Source: Azospirillum brasilense (GTDB lineage: Bacteria; Pseudomonadota; Alphaproteobacteria; Azospirillales; Azospirillaceae). Taken from it: 64,000 nt of DNA. A model generated the notes under the pieces. That model saw only the letters and a list, made by a program, of their open reading frames with translations. It had not been told where the DNA came from and searched no databases. Location: positions 92,481 to 156,480 of the forward strand of contig NZ_CP012919.1 in the NCBI RefSeq assembly GCF_001315015.1, written 5' to 3'. Made by a program: the position numbers and the translations under genes. Shown in pieces: positions 33,522 to 40,992 of the stretch (position 1 is its first letter; each line of letters starts with the position of its first letter).

Positions 33522-34730
33522 ATGAACATCGTCTTCATTCATCAGAACATGCCGGGCCAGTACAAGCATCTGGCCGCCCGTCTGGCCGCCGATCCGGCGA
33601 ACCGCGTCGTCTTCATCACCAAGCGCACCGACCGCGAGATCCCGAACGTCCGCCGCCTTTCCTACCAGCCCAGCCGCAAGGTGCGGGAGAACGCGCACCC
33701 CTATCTGGTATCCACCGAAAACGCGGTGCTGCACGGGCAGGCCGTCGCCCGGCTGCTGATGGGCCTGCGCGAGGAGGGCTTCCGCCCCGACGTCATCGTC
33801 GGCCATCCGGGCTGGGGCGAGACGCTGTTCGTCAAGGACGTCTTCCCCAACATCCCCTACCTGAACTACTGCGAGTTTTTCTACCGCGCCCAGGGGCTGG
33901 ATGTCGGCTTCGATCCGTCGGTCCCGGTCAATGTGGACACGGTGCTGCGGCTGCGCATGCGCAGCACGCCGCTGCTGCTGGCCCTGGAGGCCTGCGACCG
34001 CGGCATCGCCCCGACCGAGTGGCAGCGCAACTCCCATCCGGCGCCGTTCCACCCGAAGATCGAGGTTATCCACGACGGGGTGGACACCGCGCAGCTCCTG
34101 CCCGACCCGGACATCCGCGTCACCCTGGCCAACGGCACGGTGCTGACGCGCCAGGACGAGGTGCTGACCTACGCCGTGCGCAACCTGGAACCCTACCGCG
34201 GTTTTCCCAGCTTCATGCGCGCCCTGCCGCGCATCCTGGAGGCGCGGCCCAAGGCCCATGTGCTGATCGCCGGCGGCGACGAGGTCAGCTACGGCTCGGC
34301 GCCGCCTGGAGGTGGGAAGAGCTGGCGGGAAACCATGTTGGCCGAGGTGCCGCTGGACCCGGCGCGCGTCCATTTCCTGGGGCACCTTCCCTACGACCAG
34401 TATCTGTCGGTCCTGCGGCTGTCGCGGGCGCACGTCTACCTGACCTATCCCTTCGTCCTGTCCTGGTCGATGGTGGAATCCATGGCGCTCGGCTGCGTGG
34501 TGATCGGCTCCGACACCGCCCCGGTGCGGGAGGTCATCCGGCACGGCGAGAATGGGCTGCTGGCCGATTTCTTCTCCCCCGACGACATCGCCGCCAAGGC
34601 CGTCGCGGTGCTGGAGGACCCCGGCGCCTTCGCCCCGCTGGCCCGCGCTGCGCGGGAGACGGCGGTGGAGCGGTTCGAGCTGTCCCACTGCCTGGAACGC
34701 CAGATCGCGCTGATCCGCGCGATGGCCTGA
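33522..34730 (+). CDS. Glycosyltransferase family 4
   Basis: ATG 33522 follows GCGGAGGC. The 402-residue protein starts NIVFIHQNMPGQYKHLAARLA and contains PDVIVGHPGWGETLFVKDVFP, features of the GT4 subgroup with the Glyco_trans_4_3 N-terminal domain. The C-terminal GT-B half has VIHDGVDTAQLLPDP, YAVRNLEPYRGF and the donor-site FVLSWSMVESMALGCVVIGSD (ExxxxxG-type). It transfers a nucleotide-activated sugar to an unknown acceptor in the cytoplasm. No membrane segment is present. Confidence 0.9.
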   Translation: MNIVFIHQNMPGQYKHLAARLAADPANRVVFITKRTDREIPNVRRLSYQPSRKVRENAHPYLVSTENAVLHGQAVARLLMGLREEGFRPDVIVGHPGWGETLFVKDVFPNIPYLNYCEFFYRAQGLDVGFDPSVPVNVDTVLRLRMRSTPLLLALEACDRGIAPTEWQRNSHPAPFHPKIEVIHDGVDTAQLLPDPDIRVTLANGTVLTRQDEVLTYAVRNLEPYRGFPSFMRALPRILEARPKAHVLIAGGDEVSYGSAPPGGGKSWRETMLAEVPLDPARVHFLGHLPYDQYLSVLRLSRAHVYLTYPFVLSWSMVESMALGCVVIGSDTAPVREVIRHGENGLLADFFSPDDIAAKAVAVLEDPGAFAPLARAARETAVERFELSHCLERQIALIRAMA

Positions 34731-34959
34731 GGCTGAAAAGACCCCGCTCCATACGGCAATATTTTCCTGGCGGGTGGGCAGAAGCGGCCGCCCATGGGGA
34801 GGTTTTTGCCGGGCGTAGAGGCCGGAAAGGGGTTTTTGCGCTTGCGAAACGTGACACCCGCCCCGAGGGCAGCGGCGGGGCGAAACTCCCGGCACTGTTT
34901 TGATTTTGAGATAATTTCCAAACGAAGGTCCGGGAATCGTCGGTTCGAGGCGCGGGGCA
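34731..34959. other. Intergenic region downstream of the glycosyltransferase
   Basis: No gene is supported. TGGGC/GCCCA (about 34776-34795) and CGCCCCG/CGGGGCG (about 34859-34883) can form hairpins, but neither is followed by a proper T run. The sigma-54-type promoter of the next gene lies at the end of this gap. Confidence 0.4.
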
Positions 34960-34975
34960 TGGCATGACCCTTGCG
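34960..34975 (+). promoter_or_regulatory. Candidate sigma-54 (RpoN) promoter
   Basis: TGGCATGACCCTTGCG fits the sigma-54 consensus (TGGCAC-N5-TTGCW) with the invariant GG at -24 and GC at -12 correctly spaced. It lies 45 bp before the ATG of the small membrane protein at 35021. No enhancer site was identified by eye. Confidence 0.65.
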
Positions 34976-35020
34976 ATGGTGTGGGTACCAATCCGGCGAA
35001 CCCGAACATGAGTGCCTGCC

Positions 35021-35311
35021 ATGTCCATGACCGCAGTCCAGCCGATGCCGGCTGCCTCGGCGACCGCCCTGGAGGCGGACGACGTTTCCAACACCCCGCG
35101 CCGCGGCGGTTTCGCCTGGGAAGCCGTGAAGACCCTGATCGCCGTCGCCGTCTTCGCCGCGCTGCTGCTGCCCGTGGCCTTTCCGTCGAAGGCGAGCCCG
35201 CAGGGCCGGCTTCAGCAGGCGTTTTCGGAAGACATGGCGCCGCCTGCCGTGAAGGCCGTGGCAAAGGCCGACGTCCAGAAGGCTGCCCGCAAGCCGATGG
35301 CGAGCAACTGA
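35021..35311 (+). CDS. Small single-span membrane protein of unknown function
   Basis: The 96-residue protein (99 from an in-frame GTG at 35012) has a polar N-terminus, one hydrophobic segment (LIAVAVFAALLLPVAF) near residue 40-55 and a Lys/Ala-rich tail (KAVAKADVQKAARKP). It could be an anchored protein or have an uncleaved signal. No family is recognised. The sigma-54 promoter upstream suggests nitrogen- or stress-linked expression. It is convergent with mosA across a terminator. Confidence 0.65.
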   Translation: MSMTAVQPMPAASATALEADDVSNTPRRGGFAWEAVKTLIAVAVFAALLLPVAFPSKASPQGRLQQAFSEDMAPPAVKAVAKADVQKAARKPMASN

Positions 35312-35335
35312 GTTCCTGACGGCGCCCGCTGCACG

Positions 35336-35367
35336 AAAGGCGTCCGGTGTCGCCGCCGGACGCCTTT
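35336..35367. terminator. Bidirectional terminator between the small membrane protein and mosA
   Basis: A 12-bp stem pairs AAAGGCGTCCGG (35336-35347) with CCGGACGCCTTT (35356-35367), with an 8-nt loop. A and T ends on each side suit both convergent genes. Confidence 0.85.
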
Positions 35368-35396
35368 GCCGTTCCTGCCTGCCAGGCTGAAACCGC

Positions 35397-36245
35397 TCAG
35401 AGCGGCCGGGCGCCGGTGCGGATGATGGTGCCGACGTGCCCGCCGCGCAGCGCCGCGGTCAGACGGCCCGGCACCAGCCCGTTCACGACCTGCACGCGCT
35501 CCAGGTGGCGGGCGTTCGCCATCACCTCCAGCAGCGCGCCGTCCAGCGGCAGCGTGCCGTCCCGCTTGGCCAGTTCGGCGGCGGTGGTCTCGCGCAGCAG
35601 TTCCGCCGTGCCGCCTTCGGGGCCGTTCGGGTCGGCGGTATAGATGCCGTCCACATCCTCCACGATGGTGAGCCCGGCAGCACCCAGCGTGTCGGCCAGC
35701 AGGAATGCGCCGGTGTCGGCCCGGTGCTGCGGGATGCGCGAGCCGGGGAACTCGTGGTGGTGGTAGGGCGGGAAGGCGCTGCCCACCACCGCGCGGGCGG
35801 CCGACAAATGGACCGCGAGCTGGTTCGCGATGGTGCCGTGCTCGACGTAGGACACGCCGTCGGGCGAGAGCAGCGCGGCCAGAATGTGGCCGTTCTGCCC
35901 GGCCTCGGTCGCGGCGAGCGGGGCGAGCGAGCCGACCGGAAGGCCAAGATCCAGCCCGACGCTGTAGAGATGGCGGGCGCGGATGCCGGCGCCGGTCAGG
36001 ATCAGCAGCCGGTGTTCGGGAAGGACGCTTCGGATCTCCTCGACGATCGGCAGGATCGCCTCGTGGCCGCGGTCCATGATCGACCGTCCGCCGATCTTCA
36101 CGACCTGGAGCCAGGGCAGCAGGCGGATCGGGCGAACGCCGGCGACCGGGGCGGTCAGGCTGCCGTCGAGAAGGGTCTGGCGCGCGAGCGGCGAGGCCAC
36201 ATGCTTGATGCTGTTGGCATGCTTCTTTTGCTGGGTGTCGGACAT
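35397..36245 (-). CDS. mosA: Molybdenum storage protein subunit alpha
   Basis: The 282-residue protein (ATG 36245) closely follows the Azotobacter vinelandii MosA: ANSIKHVASPLARQTL, RPIRLLPWLQVVKIGGRS, LPEHRLLILTGAGIRARH, GLPVGSLAPLAATEAGQNGH and the histidine-rich SAFPPYHHHEFPGSRIP. It belongs to the amino acid kinase (UMP kinase-like) fold. Alpha and beta subunits form a hexameric cage that stores molybdate or tungstate as polyoxometalate clusters using ATP. The HHH stretch is among the cluster-binding residues of the known structure. It is 13 bp after mosB. Confidence 0.93.
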   Translation of the reverse strand: MSDTQQKKHANSIKHVASPLARQTLLDGSLTAPVAGVRPIRLLPWLQVVKIGGRSIMDRGHEAILPIVEEIRSVLPEHRLLILTGAGIRARHLYSVGLDLGLPVGSLAPLAATEAGQNGHILAALLSPDGVSYVEHGTIANQLAVHLSAARAVVGSAFPPYHHHEFPGSRIPQHRADTGAFLLADTLGAAGLTIVEDVDGIYTADPNGPEGGTAELLRETTAAELAKRDGTLPLDGALLEVMANARHLERVQVVNGLVPGRLTAALRGGHVGTIIRTGARPL

Positions 36246-36258
36246 GGCGTGTGGTCCT

Positions 36259-37071
36259 TCAGCGCGCGGTGATGATGGTGCCGACATGCTCGCCGGCGAG
36301 CGCGCGGGTCAAGTTGCCGGGGACGAGGCCGTTGACGACCTGCACCTCGCGGACGTGGCGGGCGTTCTTCAGGAGGTCGAGCACCGGGAATTCCAGGATC
36401 GAGTCCTGCAGCCCCTTCGCCTTCATCTCGTCCACCGAGATCCTCGGGATGAAGGTGGCGTTCTTGGAGGTCTTTGGGTTCTCTGTGTAGAGCCCGTTCT
36501 CGTCCTTCACGTAGATCATCGCCCGGCAGCCGAACTGCTCGGCCACCAGGAAGCAGCCGGCGTCGGTGCGGTAGGGCGGAATGACGCCCTCGGCGGCGGG
36601 GCGCATCCACAGCTTGTAGGGCGGCATGCCGCTGAAGACGACGGCGTTCACTTCGGCCAGGAATAACGGTACCGACGACAGACCGGCGCCATCCACTGCG
36701 GAGATGCCGTGCTTGGCGAGGAGCTGGCCGAGCATGGCGGCGTTCTGATCGGCGACCGAGCCGCCGAGCTGCGAGAGCAGACCCGCCGGCAGGTTCAGCC
36801 CCGCCGCGATCGAGTAGATGTGGCGGGCGCGGGTGCCGGCGCCGGTCCCGATCAGCAGCTTGTGCTCTTTGCGGGCGGCGACGATCTCGTCGACCAGCGG
36901 GTAGACGGCGGCGCGTCCGCGGTCGATGACACTCTGTCCGCCGATCTTGAGCACCGTCGCGTTGGGCAGGATGCGGAAGTCCGCCGCGGCGTCCGCCGCC
37001 GCCAGAAGCTGCACGTCGGTCAGCGACCGCTGCATGAGGAGCGCTTCAAGCTCCGCTGTCGTGCTTGTCAT
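36259..37071 (-). CDS. mosB: Molybdenum storage protein subunit beta
   Basis: From ATG 37071 the 270-residue protein matches MosB over its whole length: ELEALLMQRSLTDVQL, FRILPNATVLKIGGQS, LIGTGAGTRARHIYSIAAGL, SGMPPYKLWMRPAAEGV, IPPYRTDAGCFLVAEQFGC and NPKTSKNATFIPRISVDEM. It pairs with MosA in the storage hexamer and binds ATP. The gene order mosB-mosA, 13 bp apart, implies one transcript. In diazotrophs the stored metal supplies the iron-molybdenum cofactor of nitrogenase; no nif gene is in the window. Confidence 0.93.
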   Translation of the reverse strand: MTSTTAELEALLMQRSLTDVQLLAAADAAADFRILPNATVLKIGGQSVIDRGRAAVYPLVDEIVAARKEHKLLIGTGAGTRARHIYSIAAGLNLPAGLLSQLGGSVADQNAAMLGQLLAKHGISAVDGAGLSSVPLFLAEVNAVVFSGMPPYKLWMRPAAEGVIPPYRTDAGCFLVAEQFGCRAMIYVKDENGLYTENPKTSKNATFIPRISVDEMKAKGLQDSILEFPVLDLLKNARHVREVQVVNGLVPGNLTRALAGEHVGTIITAR

Positions 37072-37424
37072 GAGGGGCTGTTCCCTTTCGGTTCGAAGGC
37101 GTGTGTAAGGGGCCGTGTCCTTCCGGTCCAAGAAAATGGGCATCCGTCGGAATCGGCGGCAAGCGGGTGCAATCCCGCTCCGTGGATCCCGTGGAACGGC
37201 GTATGGAAGTCTGACTTTTGTATTAAGCGTTGACGGAACCGTGATCCCTTCCCGTTTCCACGTCAACCTGGAAAATAAAAATAATGTTGTTTTTCATGGC
37301 GTTATGAAGGGGGTGGTGATAACGCCGATGAATTGGTTCCCATGTCTCCCGTTCAATCCGCCGGGGCGTGCCAGTGGGTCCGGCGGCCCATGCTGGGCCA
37401 GGATGGGGAAAGGAGGGGAGCCGG
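37072..37424. promoter_or_regulatory. mosB upstream region with ModE-like inverted repeat
   Basis: The gap between the third RTX gene and mosB (both on the minus strand) must hold the mos promoter. GGCGTTAT (37298-37305) and ATAACGCC (37319-37326) form a perfect 8-bp inverted repeat with a 13-bp spacer. CGTTAT/ATAACG half sites are those of the molybdate-responsive regulator ModE, although the usual gap is shorter by about one base. It lies about 230 bp before mosB, in an AT-rich patch. No modE gene is visible. Confidence 0.5.
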
Positions 37425-40400
37425 CTACAGGGTGATGAAGGCGATGTAGGGCTCGCTGCCGGCCATGCCGGTGGTGACGGTCATGGCGCCCACCGCCATA
37501 CCGGTGAAGGTCATGCTGGCGTCGATGGTGCCGTTGCCGTCGATGTCGCAGCGGACGGTGGCGCCCTTGTAGCCTTCGGCGCCGCCCATCTCCTCCCAGG
37601 TCAGCCGGGACTGGCCGGGCACGAACCCCCAGAGGGTCGCCCACTCGCCGCGCTCCAGATCGACAATCGTGGACCAGGTGACCTCGCCTCCGCGCCCATC
37701 CACGAAGAAGGTGTCGTGGCCCGGCCCGCCGATCAGCCAGTTGGAGCCCGAGCCGCCGTCCAGAACGTCGTCCCCGGCCCCCCCTGACGCGGCGTCGTCA
37801 CCACCCATCAGGTTGATGAAGTCGTTGCCGTCCGAGCCGCCAACCACCTCGTCCTCGGTGGTTCCCAGGAAGCTCCATTGCAGGGTGGTGACCGGCCCTT
37901 CGTAGGCGTAGGCCGCCACCGTCGTCTGCACCCCGTCCACGATCCGGCTGAAAGGTACGGAGGGCCGCGCCGGAGCCGGGTCGGGGAGCGGCGTCGAGAC
38001 CGACGGGGCGGCCGGCGACGGCGTCGGAGAGGGGGCGGGCGGGGCGGCGGGTGTGCTGTTGTCGGGCTGGGGCACCGGCACCGGCACCGGGGCGGGGGGT
38101 TCGTTGGCCTGGGGATCGGAAGGGGGCAGGGGAGTGGTCCCGCCGCCGTTCTGCGGGGGCGCCGTGCCGCCGCTGGAGACGATGCCCATCAGCGTCCAGG
38201 CGAGATCCTGGAGGCCGGCCGTCAGAGCCGGGGACAGCGGCAGCAGGCTGTAATCTTGGTTGTAGGCATCGGCGAACAGCGGGTCGCCGGTCCGGTCGTT
38301 CGCCCCGTAGGCGCCGACCTGATGCAGGAAGTTGGCGTCGATGGCGTTCTGCCCCGCCGACAGGATCGTCACGTAGCCGCCGAGCGGCACCGCCCCCGAC
38401 ACGAGGTTGCCGGTGACCGTGTTGTTCGCCGGGATCCCCGCCGCTCCGGCCAGGGGCACCCACTCGATGCGGATGAAGCTCTCGCCGTTGGCGCCCAGCA
38501 CGCCGATGTTGTTGGTGACGGTGTTGTCGTGGCCGCCATGGATCATGACGGCGGCCCAGGCGGTGTCGCGCAGGAAGTTGTTCCGGACGGTCACGCCGCT
38601 GGTCAGGTCGTCCAGATAGATGCCGTAGCCCTTGTAGTCGCGCAGCCACTGGCCGGTGCTGGTGGTGGCGATGCCGCCGGTGTGCTCGACCCGGTTGCCT
38701 TCGATCCGCGTGCCGGTGTTCAGGTTCGACCGCCCGAGCAGCTCGATGCCGCCGGAATCCGCCGTCTCCAGCCCCGTGTTGCGGACGCGGTTGTAAAGGA
38801 TGGCGTTGTTCAGGCTGATCGTCGCGGTGTCCCAGTTCTTGACCGAGATGCCGTAGCGCGAGCTGTGGTCGATGTCGTTGTGGGAGATCACCGTGTCGCT
38901 GATCCCCGACGCCATGATGCCGCCGGCGTATTTGCGCACCTCGCCGATGTGTTGGATGCGGTTGCCGGTGACGGTGTTGCCGATCGACTGGCCGGTCAGC
39001 GCGATGCCGTTGATGCCCAGATGGTCCAGATAGTTGTCGCTGACCAGATTGCGGTCCGATCCTTGGGTCAGCCGGATGCCGGTGCCGACGTTCACGAAGC
39101 CGTTGCCGGCGATGGTGTTGACGTCGCCGTTGAGGACGTCCAGCGCGTTGCCGTCCGTCGTCGTGTTGGTGAAGGTCAGCCCCTGGACCGTCACCCCGTT
39201 GGCGCCGTTCAGCCGCAGCAGCGTGCCAAGCCGGGCGACCTCCACCCCGGTCCCGGTGAAATCCTCCCCCGCCTTGATGACCAGCCGCCCGTCCGAGGCG
39301 CGGTAGGCGAACTCCCCAACCTGATCGACGTGAGCGCTGTTGCCCAGCAGCTTGAAGGTGGAGCCGTCGCGCATGGTGAAGGGCGCGTCGGCGGTGAAGG
39401 TCAGGGTGCGCGTCACCGTGTCGATGCCGGCGATGGTCAGGATCGCGTCCTGAAGCCGCTCGGTGTCGAAGACCTGGACCCGGCTGCCGGGCACCAGATC
39501 GGCGGCGGTGACATCGCCCGCGTGGTAGCGCAGGGCGTTCTTGCTGGCGCCATAGGCGCTCGCGTCGGCGACGAACCAGCCGGTGGTCGGGTCCTGAGGG
39601 TCGTAGGCCCCCTTGGAGGCCAGCCGGTAGCGCACGCCGTCGACGGTGACGTCCAGCCCCGGTGCCGCGGACAGGGGGGCCGACCAGACGCCGTTGCCCT
39701 CATAGGTGAAGCCGGTGACCCGCTCGCCGCCGCTGAGGACCGCCTGCTCGCCCGGATAGCCGAGGATGCGGACGCCGCTGTCCGGCGCGCCGAGGGTGAG
39801 CGTGTTCGTCAGATTGTAGGAGCCCTCGCGAACGTAGGTGGTCTTGACGGTGCCGGCGCGCATGGCCGCCTGCGCCCGTTCCAGGCTGGCGAAGGGGCCG
39901 TCGGTGCCCTCGGCGTTGGGGTTGGCCAGCCGCCCGGACCAGCCGTCGTTGCCGTTTTTCGCCACGTAGAAGGCGTCACCCTGCGGAGCCGCTGCGTCCG
40001 ACGCGCTGCCCTGGAACACGGGGGCGGCGACCGCCAGGGTGACGGAGCCGTCGTTGGACGGCGCTGGGGGGGCCTGGGTCTTGCCGTTCACCGTCACGGC
40101 GCCGAGCGCCAGGGCGCCGGCCGGTGTCCCGTCCACCGGCAGGATCCGCACCGTGTGAGCGATGGACGGGTCCAGGGTGACGCCGAAGGTGAAGCGTTCG
40201 GCGGTGCCGGATGCGGCCTCCGCCTCCCCCACCGGCTTGCCATCCACCAGGACCTTGAAGCGCACCGGCCCCGTGGCGGACGCGCCACGCGCCGCTTCGA
40301 CGGTGATGGGAATGGGCCGGGTGATGACCTCCTCCGGCTTGGGCGGGGGACGGACCAGCGGGCCGCCGAACATCTCCTCCCCCAGCCCGAAGGACAGCAG

Positions 40401-40769
40401 GCCGCCCCAATAGAGTCCCACCTGGCCGGCGACCACGTCCTTGCCGTCCACCGCGCCCTTGTCGTAGGTGGCGCGCGCGTCGGTGGACTTGACCTCCTGC
40501 CCGTCGACGGTGATGGAGCCGACAAACAGGTTGCGGTCCACCCCGTTCACCACCCCGTCGTTGTCGTACCAGATCGAAATCCGGTGGGCCTGATCGGGAT
40601 CGAGCGTGGCGGTGAAACGGTAGGGCGTGCTGGAGGTGGCGGCGACCCACGCCTCGCCGATCATCACGCCATCGACCAGCAGCCGGAAATGCGGCGCTTG
40701 GCCGGCGGACACGCCCCAGGCGTTCACGACGACCGGGATGTCGATGGTCCGTTGCGGGGACGTGGACAT
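37425..40769 (-). CDS. RTX protein with carbohydrate-binding modules and right-handed beta-helix
   Basis: The 1114-residue protein starts at ATG 40769. Two N-terminal modules (about 1-110 and 140-235) resemble the CBM60/xylan-binding type (PVVVNAWGVSAGQAPHFRL, FRLLVDGVMIGEAW). From about 270 to 870 lies a parallel beta-helix with repeated N-x-(I/V)-x-x-N-x-(I/V) turns, such as NTVTGNRIQHIG and ISHNDIDHSSRYGISV, as in pectate lyases, alginate epimerases and tailspikes. A Pro-rich linker (about 866-940) leads to a C-terminal module with GGSDGNDFINLMGGDDA that matches the proteins at 14293 and 17581. No signal peptide: type I secretion is likely. A polysaccharide-active or -binding role is inferred; catalytic residues were not identified. 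Confidence 0.82.
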   Translation of the reverse strand: MSTSPQRTIDIPVVVNAWGVSAGQAPHFRLLVDGVMIGEAWVAATSSTPYRFTATLDPDQAHRISIWYDNDGVVNGVDRNLFVGSITVDGQEVKSTDARATYDKGAVDGKDVVAGQVGLYWGGLLSFGLGEEMFGGPLVRPPPKPEEVITRPIPITVEAARGASATGPVRFKVLVDGKPVGEAEAASGTAERFTFGVTLDPSIAHTVRILPVDGTPAGALALGAVTVNGKTQAPPAPSNDGSVTLAVAAPVFQGSASDAAAPQGDAFYVAKNGNDGWSGRLANPNAEGTDGPFASLERAQAAMRAGTVKTTYVREGSYNLTNTLTLGAPDSGVRILGYPGEQAVLSGGERVTGFTYEGNGVWSAPLSAAPGLDVTVDGVRYRLASKGAYDPQDPTTGWFVADASAYGASKNALRYHAGDVTAADLVPGSRVQVFDTERLQDAILTIAGIDTVTRTLTFTADAPFTMRDGSTFKLLGNSAHVDQVGEFAYRASDGRLVIKAGEDFTGTGVEVARLGTLLRLNGANGVTVQGLTFTNTTTDGNALDVLNGDVNTIAGNGFVNVGTGIRLTQGSDRNLVSDNYLDHLGINGIALTGQSIGNTVTGNRIQHIGEVRKYAGGIMASGISDTVISHNDIDHSSRYGISVKNWDTATISLNNAILYNRVRNTGLETADSGGIELLGRSNLNTGTRIEGNRVEHTGGIATTSTGQWLRDYKGYGIYLDDLTSGVTVRNNFLRDTAWAAVMIHGGHDNTVTNNIGVLGANGESFIRIEWVPLAGAAGIPANNTVTGNLVSGAVPLGGYVTILSAGQNAIDANFLHQVGAYGANDRTGDPLFADAYNQDYSLLPLSPALTAGLQDLAWTLMGIVSSGGTAPPQNGGGTTPLPPSDPQANEPPAPVPVPVPQPDNSTPAAPPAPSPTPSPAAPSVSTPLPDPAPARPSVPFSRIVDGVQTTVAAYAYEGPVTTLQWSFLGTTEDEVVGGSDGNDFINLMGGDDAASGGAGDDVLDGGSGSNWLIGGPGHDTFFVDGRGGEVTWSTIVDLERGEWATLWGFVPGQSRLTWEEMGGAEGYKGATVRCDIDGNGTIDASMTFTGMAVGAMTVTTGMAGSEPYIAFITL

Positions 40770-40992
40770 GCGGGATCCTGGAGCCTGCGGGCGGGAAACC
40801 GCCCGTCCCGAGGGTTGCGGAATGCTCCCTCGCGCTCCAAAACTGGCATACCACTATCGATTGGGTGTGTGACATTGGTCCCAGAATGGCCACAGCCAAG
40901 ACACTGGTCACAGCCCATGCGGGAGGGCTTGCCGGGGCTCGCGGAGCGGCGGTAGATAGCGGTGCCCCTCCCGCCTCCTACACCGAGTCCCC

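Noticed and set aside
34776..34890. Hairpins downstream of the glycosyltransferase as terminators
   Set aside because: Neither stem is followed by a T tract, so they are only GC-rich inverted repeats.
37878..40955. Frame of over 1000 codons opposite the third RTX gene
   Set aside because: It is a mirror frame of a repeat-rich gene with skewed composition and no recognisable domain.
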